From NCBI GenBank assembly GCA_023159155.1, contig JAJNNX010000001.1, positions 744,001 through 808,000 on the forward strand: a stretch of DNA of 64,000 bases, written 5' to 3'. Under the pieces are notes generated by a model. It searched no databases. It was not told the DNA's origin and worked only from the letters and a program-made list of their open reading frames with translations. Shown one piece after another: positions 22,951 through 33,002 of this stretch. Position 1 is the first letter of the stretch. Each line of letters opens with the position of its first letter. The stretch is from Ustulina deusta. Lineage: Eukaryota; Ascomycota; Sordariomycetes; Xylariales; Xylariaceae. A program made the position numbers and the translations under genes.

Positions 22951-23647
22951 CTGTCTCGAGAAAGCATTTCGACTTCGCGTTCTTAATCGTTCGATGCTGC
23001 GGCTATCCTCTGCGTCCTAATGTAGTAAGGTGGGCGATAGGCTTGCATTCGTCGCCATGGTTGATCGTTGTTGTAATGGATGTGCCATTCTTGCAGGTCC
23101 CAGAGTTTTATCACTAGCCGCGATGTCTGGAGGCGTGCTTACTCATGTTCTTCATCCCTGCAGCGCTGCAATGTTGACAGCACCACTATGTTTATCTCCG
23201 CGCATAAGCGCAACTAGATACTACCAGTAGGGAGGTATCTAAGCTTCCTTCTGATGGCGCAATATTAATATAACCCCTGTTGTCAGGGTTGAACCGTGAC
23301 AATACGTTTTGTTTGGTAGCCAGCAGAATAGAAAGGCTTTAACGAGTGGCATACCTGGAGACACCGTTGGATTACTTGTCTTTGTGCTCCTTCGCGTCGA
23401 TGTTGCTCGCTCAGTATGCGACTTTCAGCTTCTTGTCGCTGTTTCTCTCGGAGTAATTGGTGTGGTTTTGAAAATTTCGTCTAGTTATAGGTAATTTTTA
23501 TTTACAATGACATTCATTAGGGGTGCTGAATAATAAGATATTGTACTTATTGCGATGAAAACATCTCAGCGATCCGTTTCTTACGGTTTACAGTTATGCG
23601 GCTTGTGCTAAAGCGGGGCCACCTCACGGACTCAGGCTAATAAAAGC

Positions 23648-23670
23648 TACCTAGGTACCTAGGTACCTAT
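23648..23670. repeat. CCTAGGTA palindromic run
   Basis: CTACCTAGGTACCTAGGTACC is made of overlapping copies of the palindromes TACCTAGGTA and GGTACC. The same motif recurs across the window in gene-free stretches, as at 10060, 38500, 41835 and 62940. Confidence 0.8.
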
Positions 23671-24078
23671 TACGAGGTCGGTTGTAGGTGGGATTGTTGA
23701 AGGCAAGGCGAACGAAAGCCGTTACCCCACACCGGCACCTGGCCACCGCCGAGGACGGGTGCGTGTCGGCCACCATGCCTCCCTATTAGATACTTATGTA
23801 GGCAGGCTCCCAAGCACGGTAGGCATTGCTGTCTCAAGTGGAAACCGGGAAAGTAACCCAGCCTGCCTGCACTGCCAGTGCGAGGCGGGCCAAGATGCGG
23901 GTACTGCAGCGTGCATCAGGTGTTCGTTCGCTAGCGCCGCCGCCACCGAAGCTGACAACTCATCCTCTGCAAGACCCTCTTATGTCCGGATAGAATATTT
24001 ATTTAGTTGTTTATAGATATTGTGTACTTCTCATCAGGCTACTCTGGCTCCTAGTGCGTTTTATTTTCCGGAGCCGCT

Positions 24079-27000
24079 ATGGCTACCACAAGGCCAGGTG
24101 CCGACCTCGAGAAAGAGCTGAATTGCTCGGTAAGTGCCCGGTTCGGTTCTGCAATGCGGTGGGGAAAGAAACCTTGGGCAGCCTGGCCGGAAGGTTTAAA
24201 AGGCGCATGGGCTAACGGAATGCACATACAACTAACTGCCTCTGCCTCTCCAGATCTGCACCGAGCTTCTCTTCCAGCCCCTGACCCTCCTCGACTGCCT
24301 GCATACGTTCTGCGGCTCTTGTCTGAAGGACTGGTTCGGGTGGCAGAAGATCTCGGCTGAGACCGCCCCGACCCCTCCCGCTTCTGCCGCTACCATCTTC
24401 ACTTGTCCGTCATGCCGTGCACACGTCCGGGACACGCGCCGCAACGCCACCGTCACGAGCCTGCTCGACATCTTCCTCGCCTCGAACCCTGACAAGGCCA
24501 AGCCGGAGGCCGAACAAGATGAATTGCGCCAGAAGTACCGGCCCGGAGATAATGTACTCCCTCAGGTTCGCCTGCCCGAACGGTCTGTCGAGGAGCGCCA
24601 CGCAGACCAGCTGGAACGGCAGATGCTAGAACAGGCGCGTGAGATGAGCTTGCGCGATGTTGGTGTCGAGCCATCGTCGCGGAGACGGCGTGAACAAAGT
24701 CGGTCCGAGGGGGGCAGCAGAAGTAGGTCGGAGCGGGATGCCAGCCGAGACACACGACACCGACCTCGGCGGGAGGATGAGGGTAGACATCGGACCGGCT
24801 CGACCGGAATGCTGCACCCCGAATCGCGGTCTTCTGACGAACGACGACGTCGCCGTAGCGAGTCGCGGCATCGAGCTGATTTGCCACAATCCGCCCGCGA
24901 TTCTTCATCCACGAGAACAAGGCATGTCGAGCACCAGGCGTCAATAAGATCGTTGATCAGCTCCTCAAATATAGACTCGAGAGATCTGGAACGCGAGATC
25001 AACGAATTTGCCCGCCAGATACAAGAAGAGGGTCTGCTCGACGGCTTGGACCTTGATAACATTGATTTGAGCCGCAATGATGATCTGAGTCGCAAGATCA
25101 CCGAGGCGTACCGGAGACGACAGAGGGAGCGGGCACAGGCCGAGTCTACAAGGAGGAGCAATACGTCTACGCCTTCGAGTCGATCGCAGGCCGCACTGCC
25201 GCTACCCAGACCTCCCGTCGCAGACACCCTGCGCCCAGGTAGCAGGCAGAGGTCAAGTTCTACAAACACAAGAGGTTCAAGTGTAGGAAGTCAAGCAGAT
25301 AGCCGCAGTCGCCCGCCCATCACATCTGCACGCTTAGATGTTCATAGTGATTCTGAAAGGCGACGACAAAGGAGGACGTCGACTGGAGTCAGGAGTGCAA
25401 CCGACCCCATTCGGCCGGCCGCAGCTGAGGTACGCCCAGCATCCCAGTCTCAAACAGACTTGACTCCACGCTCTCGGAGCTCTGACCCATCCACTCGTCG
25501 GCCTTCCATCGTAGATGGACGAAGCGCTAGCGTGTCCGTGGGAAATCTTTCGAGGGCGCCATCGTCAGGTGAACAGCCTAGCAATGGTGCAGGAGATCTA
25601 TCTTTCAGCCAACGAGCTTCAGCCGCAGCACAAGCGTCTCAAAACCCTATCCCGCAGCCACTGTTTTCACCTAACGGTGACCCTGGCGACGAGCGTACAA
25701 CGCGACCACGAAGACCCTCAAGTCTAGTGGCGCCCCCGAGCCCACTGCCTAGCCTTGGATTGATACCTTCGCCCACTCACCGAACACATCACCAGCAGCC
25801 ACGATCGCAATTTTATCCGGAACCCTCAATTACATGTTCACGCTGCCAACGGCCTCATATTGAATATGAGCAGCACTATAATTGTGCGCAATGTGCTGGT
25901 GGCAAGTGGAATATCTGCCTGAAATGTTATCGAGAAGGAAAGGGCTGCCGAAATTGGTACGGGTTTGGGTATGCTGCGCAAAAGAAATGGGAACGGCAGC
26001 GTGTGGCCGTCGATTATGTTCTCGATCCCCCGCATCAGTTAACTGCAAATCGTTACCTTCCACCTCACTCCACGCCAGGTGGTGCCGAAGGCCGCAAGAC
26101 CCTCACAACGGAGGATCCCGCGAACCGCCTCGAAAGCGGTATATTTTGCGCGCGCTGCGCTGCCTGGGTGAACGAGTGCTATTGGCGATGCGATGTGTGT
26201 AACGAAGGGGAGTGGGGGTATTGCAACCTCTGCGTGAACCAGGGCTATGTTTGTGCACACCCTTTACTTCCCTTGACCTATGTGTCGCCGCCTCCCTCGC
26301 CTTTGCTTCTCCCTTCCCCTTCTGTTCCTAACTCCGCTTTTACTCCGCCCGGGAGTCCCAGACTCGGACAAGCACAAGGACATCGTCGGCCACGCTCAGC
26401 GACACTGTTCAAGGGTCCTAACGCTACAAGTATCGGCAACTTTAGACCGCTGACGTTCATGACGACATGTGATGCTTGTCGGCGCTCTATACCACCATCC
26501 GATCGCCGATATCACTGTAGCGCGTGTACGAGTACTATTGTTCCGGAGACACAGCCTGGTGACTACGATATTTGTTTCGAATGTTATGGCGGCCTCCTGA
26601 GAGATGGCCGACTTTCTGCCGATAATGGACCCGCAGGATGGCGGCGGTGTTTGCAGGGCCATCGCATGAGCATCGTCGGCTTTGTAGAGGACAGAGACGG
26701 ACTGAGGCGCGTGGTCATACGAGATATCGTTGGCGGAAGCGGGCTGTCTATTGAGGCGCACGAGAGTGATCAGACACTACAGAAATGGTGCTGGTACATA
26801 GAAGGTTCTAAAGTACAGCGCCTTGTGACTGTGGCTGTGGCTACTAGCCCGGCCGAACAGCAACAAGACTTCCCTCCCGACGGTGGAGCTGGCCTAAGAG
26901 GAAGCGCTGTATGGTCGTGGTACCCAGCGCCGGACGCAGATGACGAGCTGATGTTTCCCCGCGGCGCCGAAGTCCGCGAGATCGAGGATGTCAACGGGGA

Positions 27001-27079
27001 CTGGTGTTTTGGGTCTTACATGGGTGCTAAGGGGTTATTTCCCACGCCGTACGTGAAGGTCATGACTCCGGGAGCATGA
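24079..27079 (+). CDS. RING, triple zinc-finger and SH3 protein, probable E3 ubiquitin ligase
   Basis: Exons 24079-24129 and 24254-27079 give 958 residues. The intron falls inside the RING: Cys16-x2-Cys19, Cys32-x-His34, Cys37-x2-Cys40 and Cys68-x2-Cys71 form a C3HC4 finger with a long loop, arranged like that of CHFR. Residues 108-540 are disordered and rich in Ser, Arg and Pro. Three cysteine-rich modules resembling ZZ fingers follow at about 545-585 (CSRCQ...CAQC...CLKCY), 649-685 (CARC...CDVC...CNLC) and 756-800 (CDACR...CSAC...CFECY). Residues 899-955 look like an SH3 domain, with ELMFPRGAEVREIEDVNGDW and GAKGLFPTPYVKVM. The RING suggests transfer of ubiquitin; the SH3 and fingers suggest binding to a partner, not known. 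No membrane segment. Confidence 0.85.
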
Positions 27080-27849
27080 AATAATGGCTTGTGCCTATGC
27101 ACTCGGTCTATTCAACCCTGTCCTTATAGCGAGGGAATGGCGAGTGGATATTTGAGATTTGACGCACCAGAGGTCTCTTGCGGAGTTAGATACGAATTAA
27201 CAAAATTGGCATCAAATTCATAATTGGCATAATATTGTTTCTTGGTATTATCACCACCTGGCAGTGTTGCTACTTTGTTGGCTTTCCCGAAAGTTCGGTC
27301 CCGGTTAATCACGTCTACATAGTTCTAGGTACCTAACTGTCTGCCCTAGGTGAGGAGAGTAGATGTTATAGACCTTGGTATACTAAGGTGAGAAGCTGAA
27401 ACTCTGGGCATATGACGCACTCTTCTGTCTTGATAGCGAATGTACGGTACGGTAGTTGCTTTGAAAACATCAAATGCTAACCGTTAGCGTCCGGCAATGG
27501 CGTGATCTGAGAGCCGGCGGCTCGGAGGAAGTAGTGGCGGACCCAGGAACTTGAGGTTCGAATTGACCCCACCAAAATTTCTACGCATGTACCTAGGTTA
27601 GTATAGGTACTTACCTATACTACTATCTATATACAACTTACTCCCGTCTCTCTCTCTCTACCTCTAAACCTCTTAATAAGCTTAATAGGTTCCCATGCAC
27701 CTGACCTGGGCTATTGTGATCGGTCGTACAAGAGACGGTGCTAAGAACGATCTCGTGCTGGATATCTTCGGAAAATAATAATAGTACTTTCTAGTCGGGC
27801 GCCTTTTTATTGTTCTATTTTTTTTTTGGGTTTGTTGAAGAAAGCAAGG
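27080..27849. other. Spacer before the cysteine synthase
   Basis: About 770 bases. Contains TACCTAGGTTAGTATAGGTAC near 27590 and a GGTTCGAATTGACCCC near 27555 that resembles a tRNA T-arm but has no matching acceptor stem or anticodon arm. The last 100 bases are the leader of the next gene. Confidence 0.6.
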
Positions 27850-29302
27850 ATGTTCCGCCATAGCGTCCGGCGGTTCGCGACGACGACGACGGCGCGCAGA
27901 GCCGTTGCTCCCGTGGCCGCTCATGAGCCGAGCCCTTACACGCTCGCCGTCTCGAAGGCGCAGGGTGTTGCGAAGGGGCTTACTGGCGGTATGTTGAACT
28001 GTGTCTCTCGACGCACATGCACACACACACACACACACACACACACCCTGTCATTTGGGCTTTATGGTGTCAACCCATGTTTTTCCCCTTGTCTATGTCA
28101 CCGAGATAGAGCTTCTCTCTGAGATGTTTGTGACTTACGACAACTCACCAGAGTCGTCTACTCTGAACCAATTGTTTTTTCTCTTCTTCTATCTTGATTA
28201 AATGAGAAGTTTACAGCCTCATTATTTCATCATCATCACCACCACCACCACCTCCTCCTCCTCCTCGCTAACGACAAACTCAGCCATCGGCAACACGCCT
28301 CTCATCAGGCTAAACAAGCTCTCGGAGGAAACAGGGTGCGAGGTCCTGGGCAAGGCGGAATTCATGAACCCGGGCGGGTCGGTGAAGGACCGCGCCGCGC
28401 TCTACGTGGTGAAGGACGCCGAGGAGCGCGGGCTCCTCGGGCCCGGCGGGACCGTCGTCGAGGGCACGGCCGGCAACACGGGGATCGGGCTCGCGCACGT
28501 CTGCCGGTCGCGCGGGTACCGGCTGGTCATCTACATGCCCAACACGCAGTCGCAGGGCAAGATCGACCTGCTCCGCCTGCTCGGGGCCGAGGTGTATCCC
28601 GTGCCGGCCGTGGCCTTCGACCACCCGGACAACTACAACCACCAGGCGCGGCGCCACGCGGAGCGCCTGCGCCAGGAGACGGCGGGGGGCGGCAACGCCG
28701 TGTGGACGAACCAGTTCGACAACACGGCGAACCGCCGCGCGCACATCGAGACCACGGGCCCGGAGATCTGGGCGCAGACACAAGGCCGCGTCGACGCCTT
28801 CACCTGCGCCACCGGCACGGCCGGCACCCTCGCCGGCATCACGCGGTACCTGAAGGAGGCCTCGGCCGGCCGCGTCCAGAGCTTCCTCGCCGACCCCCCG
28901 GGCTCCGTGCTGCACTCGTACATCCAGTCGGGCGGCAAGCTGGCGGAGCGCCGCGGCGGGAGCATCACCGAGGGCATCGGGCAGGGGCGGATCACGGAGA
29001 ACCTGGCGCCGGACCTGGCGCTGCTCGACGGCAGCCTGCATATCTCGGACGAGAAGAGCATCGAGATGGTGTACCGCTGCCTGGACGAGGAGGGCGTCTA
29101 TCTCGGCGCCAGCAGCGCCCTGAACGTCGTGGCCGCCAAGGAAGTCGCCGAGCGCTTGGGGCCCGGCCACACCGTCGTCACCATCCTCTGCGACGGCGCC
29201 TATCGGTACGCCGATCGCCTGTTCTCGAGGAAGTGGCTCGAGAGCAAGAATCTCCTCGGCGCTATCCCGACACATCTGGAGAAGTACATTGTCTTGGCGT
29301 AA
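27850..29302 (+). CDS. Cysteine synthase-like PLP enzyme, probably mitochondrial
   Basis: Fold-II PLP enzyme of the cysteine synthase (O-acetylserine sulfhydrylase) group, which makes cysteine from an activated serine and sulfide. Exons 27850-27988 and 28284-29302 give 385 residues. The N-terminus ([20 protein letters not shown]) is a likely mitochondrial presequence. Family marks are [18 protein letters not shown], the PLP lysine in [12 protein letters not shown], the loop [14 protein letters not shown], and the phosphate-binding [14 protein letters not shown]. The C-terminus has the insertion-rich form of fungal proteins ([16 protein letters not shown]). The intron holds a CA microsatellite. 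Coding sequence from 28300 on is extremely G+C-rich, which creates long false frames on the other strand. The exact substrate (O-acetylserine or homologue) is not shown by sequence. Confidence 0.9.
28020..28047. repeat. CA microsatellite within the cysteine synthase intron
   Basis: About thirteen CA units lie in the single intron (27989-28283). The repeat is absent from the coding sequence. It makes His-Thr frames on both strands that are not genes. Confidence 0.9.
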
Positions 29303-29604
29303 ATGTGGAATTAGGGGGGGGGAGAAAGCATAGCATTACATCCTGTTACTTGCATCGAGGCCTGCCGGGCAAACTCCATAAGTTCGAATAGATGTGGGCG
29401 TGCACGTTAGAGATGGGATTGGTCAGATGTAACACCTGTACAAGTTCGGGCACTGATTGAATAGGTCTCTCTGTATATATCGAGCTGTTATACATCTATC
29501 TACATGTACAACAAATCGGGTTTGGCGGGGGGGGGCGAGCATGGGGAGGTGGTATTACAACAGTGTGCGTCCACTCCTCCTTATAGTCGTATCCTCTCTT
29601 CCAG
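29303..29604. other. Convergent 3' spacer
   Basis: About 300 bases between the 3' ends of the cysteine synthase and the next minus-strand gene, with two G runs (29313 and 29526). Nothing else seen. Confidence 0.6.
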
Positions 29605-30820
29605 TTACGCGCCGTTGAACTTCTCGTACATATCCTGGACCCTCGAGTCGTCTGGGGGCTGGGCGTCTCGCACCTCCTTGATCTGGGCCGCCAACGTATC
29701 ACACCGCGCCTGCAGCTGACTCGCAAGCTCAGGCTCGACGACCTTGGCGGCCGTCTCGAGACCGTGCAGTAGCGGTATAGCAAGGATGGCGAACTTGCTG
29801 CTCGAAAGGAGATAGCCCATCTTCCTGAAATCGGCGTAGAGCTCGGCGGGCTGTAGCTCCGTTAACTTCTTGCCCTCGGGCCATACCGCCACGATGTCCC
29901 GGGCGAGCTTGTGGACCTTCTCCAGTATTTCCTCGCCGACCTCATACCGCGCTGCGAGCACGGCGGCCAGATGCAGCGGTGCGGCCAGAACCAGAGGGTC
30001 GCGGCTCGCGTGTATCTCCCCGGGCAGGGCGGTCTCGCGCTTGCGATAGTGAAACTGATGCGCGTCGTCGTGGAGCATCTCGACGACCATCTCGGCCCAG
30101 CGCAGGGCCTGTCTCGTCTCGGCCTCGTCCCAGTCGGCGTCGCGGGCCTTCATCTGCACGAAGTATAGCACCCTGACGACCTTCTCGCTGCTGTCGAGCT
30201 TGTATCCGGTGCGACGGGCGCAGCGGGCGCAGTCGATGAGGTGGTAAACGTGGCCCTTGCCGCCCACTATCCGCGTCAGCCTGGCGAAGAAGTCCTGCTG
30301 GATGGCGCTGCCGGTGGCCTGAATGCCCTCCAGCAAGGGCTTCAGGTTCTCAAAGTCGGCAGCGGTTTCGAACTGCGAGACGGCGCTCCAAAGGCTCTTG
30401 CGCGTGTTGGGGACGTCGGTCAAGGGGTTCTGGTAGCGGAACTTGAACACCTCGCCGTCGATCTCCATGATAATGGGGTCGGACTGGAGTCTCTGCTCCC
30501 AGCTCTTGGAGGAAAGCTTCTTGCGCTGCCACAGGGGGAGGTATGCGGGCAGGATGATCTTGGTGCGGATGTCGGTGAGGAGGCTGTCGAGGGCGGGCGA
30601 CGAGGTCGGCGTGAAGTGCGGGATGTTTGCTAGAAGGCGGCGTCCGATTAGCGCACGGCACACCATCGAACACCACGAGGGCCTATCGACGGTGGGCATC
30701 CATACTGTTTCTCTGGGGGGTGCATGTGAAACTCCGTTGCTGGCCAGCCATCGTCCTCGCTGCGGCCGCGAACGCGCCATTGCCGGCACAAGCGGCGCTC
30801 AGCACCGACTTTCTCGACAT
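29605..30820 (-). CDS. Conserved fungal protein of unknown function, probably mitochondrial
   Basis: Exons, in reading order, are 30820-30706 and 30629-29605, giving 379 residues. The intron has donor GTATGG, branch GCTAATC and acceptor TTCTAG. The N-terminus (MSRKSVLSAACAGNGAFAAA, then ARTMAGQQRSF) is a clear mitochondrial-type presequence: basic, with no acidic residue. The mature part is helical and begins NIPHFTPTSSPALD. It includes DPIIMEIDGEVFKFRYQNPL, two close cysteines in LIDCARCARRTGY, and YKLDSSEKVVRVLYFVQMKA. I believe this is a widespread protein of filamentous fungi but cannot name a function. It is divergently paired with the bL19m gene, which hints at a mitochondrial gene-expression role. 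An alternative start inside the intron would lose the presequence. Confidence 0.75.
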
Positions 30821-31172
30821 GATGCTCTCGATCAGGCCAGCCTCTCTTCTTCTCACAGCCGGGCGTGTTGCGTTGGGAAAGCGGTTGGGAAAGTGGCGTT
30901 TATGATCAGGAAAACCTCACAGCCCTGTGCTCTGAATCTCTGCCCATACAAATCCCAAGTTGCTGTTTCGACAATTCGGCGTGCCAAGGCTTAGACCAAC
31001 CCAACTAGGTTAGGCCCCCCGCCTAGCACCCTAGAGCCGCTGGAGCACTGCACAGCGCAACAACATTTCTCCACCCGATCGATTCGGGGCCCGGTCCCCT
31101 GTAGCTCCAGCAGCAGCGACGACAACTTTTTGTGCCGTCCATCGTCGCCACAACCACAACCACCACCACGCC
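30821..31172. promoter_or_regulatory. Divergent promoter between two mitochondrial genes
   Basis: The 352 bases between the ATGs of the unknown mitochondrial protein (minus) and bL19m (plus) must hold both promoters. No TATA box is evident. CCAACTAGGTTAGG lies near 31000-31015. Confidence 0.5.
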
Positions 31173-31994
31173 ATGCTCACGCAAACCGCCGCGCGGCGGC
31201 CACTCGGCGCCTGGAAGGGTGCACTGCGGCGTGCTCGCCAGCACCGCCAAATGCCAATGCCACGTCCGCGCACAATGGCAACCGAGACGACGCCAACGAC
31301 CTCGTCCGCCGTCGAGCCTCCTCCTCCTCCGGCGCCACCAGCGACACCAGCGACACCGGCAAAACCACCGCGGCCGCGCAAACCATATCTGTGTACGTCC
31401 TCTCGCCCAGTCGGCTCCCTTCAACCACCTCGCTGACACCCCGCAGACGACCTCAAACCGCAAAACCCCACAACACCAACCCGCTCCACCTTCGCCATCT
31501 ACCCTCGCGTGCCCTCCTCCAGATCCCTCGCCCCAGAAGTTCTCGAATCCTACCACGCGCAGCAGATCCGACGTCTGGACCCCAAGGGTCTGCGCACGCT
31601 TCTCTTCTCCAAGAAGAACCGGGACTCGGCGAAGCCGGGCGACGTGCTGCAGGTGATGACGCGGCGCGGCGAGCCGTTCGCCGGCGTGTGCCTGTCGATC
31701 AAGCGCGCCGGCGTCGACACCGCCATCCTGCTCCGGAACCACCTGACCAAGATCGGCGTCGAGATGTGGTACAAGATCTACAGCCCCAACGTCCTGGGCA
31801 TCGAGATCATCTGGCGCCGGCCCAAGCGCGCCCGCCGTGCCAGGCTCTACTACATGCGCGACCCGAAGCACGACATGGGCAACGTCGACCATCTCGTCGC
31901 CGAGTGGCGGCGCACGAGAAACGTCTTCAGCTCCAAGGGCAGGGCTGCGAAGGGCGCCGCTGCCGCCGCCGCGAAGGGGAAGGGGAAGAGGTAG
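31173..31994 (+). CDS. IMG1: Mitochondrial large ribosomal subunit protein bL19m
   Basis: Component of the mitochondrial large ribosomal subunit. Exons 31173-31392 and 31447-31994 give 255 residues. The N-terminus (MLTQTAARRPLGAWKGALRR) is a basic presequence followed by a Pro/Ala-rich linker. The L19 domain shows KPGDVLQVMTRRGEPFAGVC, LSIKRAGVDTAILLRNHLTK, IGVEMWYKIYSPNVLGIEII and RRARLYYMRDPKHDMG. The C-terminus ends in a Lys/Ala tail (AAKGAAAAAAKGKGKR). The intron has donor GTACGT and acceptor CCGCAG; the join gives PYLYDLKPQNP. It is longer than bacterial L19 of about 115 residues at both ends, as usual for mitochondrial forms. Confidence 0.88.
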
Positions 31995-33002
31995 GAGAAC
32001 CTGGGGTAGGGCGGCGGTAACGTGGGCCTTGGCTCCGACTTGGTTTTTTTCTCCGTCGAAGGACAGATGGGGAGAAAACAAAGGAGACGAGGTGGAGGAA
32101 GCAAAGTCCCGCGGGACGACAAGAATATCGTCCCACGGCCTCAGGCTCCAATGGAGAAAACTCCAGGGCTGAGAAACGCAACAACAATGAGAACAAAGAA
32201 ATGGGATGAGCTCGGATTACTATATGCGGCAAAATAAATCCCGACTGTACACAGACATTTGTAGACAAATGTACTACTACTACTATTACTACGTCTAAGA
32301 AGCGTTTTTAGTCAAGCTACCCAACCGTCCCAGCTATTTATAGGAAAGTTATCATTTTTCTCTACTGGTGCTCAAGAGGCTCACTGGGTATGGCTTATGG
32401 AACTGACTGGCTACCTTGTATCGACAATGTGCAAGCAATCATGCAAAGGGGGGGGGAGGGGCGGGGGGAAGAGAACAAGATGCTCATATTCTCCTTCATA
32501 TCACAATCCCAACTCAAAACGCTCGCATTTATTTATCTAAGCAGAAAAAAAACAACTATGACGGCTAGGAATCGCGCGGTAGCGATATATCCATCCATCC
32601 CGCTCGCTCGCTCTGTATCGCGGCACCCACGACAGGAACCCATTCCAGTCCGCAGCTTGTCTATCCTTAGTATCCAGGTGTGAACCTCCGCCTCTATATA
32701 AATATATATATATAATAAAAAAACGTAAATTGTGTGTATATATCGGCATGATGGATGACCGCTCTAACATATGCATGCATCTCTCGCCCCCACCCCCACC
32801 CCAAACGCCTGTCCTGTTGGCACCGGTATCTGATCTATTTGGTTGTCTATCCTGTGCTGCCTAGGTACCACTGTACACGACTGCTCCGACTGCTCCATCG
32901 GCTACTATCTCGTCTCGATGTAGGGCTCTGAAATGTAGGGGCCGACCAGGGTCTTGATTGCCGCTCCGACCCGACTTGTTGCACGCGCGTTCTTCCCCCC
33001 CA
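31995..33002. other. Convergent 3' spacer with simple repeats
   Basis: About 1 kb between the 3' ends of bL19m and TRK. Contains a CTA run (32270-32292), a G-rich tract near 32447-32468, an AT run near 32698-32716 and a C-rich tract at 32790-32803. No gene seen. Confidence 0.65.

Larger units (their letters stand above)
22547..24078. other. Spacer with an uncertain minus-strand frame
   Basis: About 1.5 kb. A minus-strand open frame at 22693-22950 is discussed separately. The segment 23648-23670 is a nearly perfect run of CCTAGGTA units. The rest is 3' and promoter flank without a recognisable gene. Confidence 0.55.

Noticed and set aside
22945..23117. Frame coding Met-Ala-Thr-Asn-Ala near 23045 as the start of a gene leading to 22693
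   Set aside because: It stops at TAG after 13 codons and no splice pair could be found that joins the two parts in frame.
27530..27575. tRNA-like GGTTCGAATTGACCCC
   Set aside because: Only the T-arm resembles a tRNA. I could not pair an acceptor stem, D arm or anticodon arm at proper distances.
28310..29391. Long open frames on both strands overlapping the cysteine synthase (321 and 351 codons)
   Set aside because: They arise from very high third-position G+C. Their peptides are Arg/Ala/Pro/Gly-rich with no family sequence, while the true frame shows all PLP-enzyme motifs.
31023..32081. 352-codon minus-strand frame over bL19m
   Set aside because: Low-complexity Gly/Ala/Trp-rich shadow; the plus strand encodes a clear ribosomal protein.
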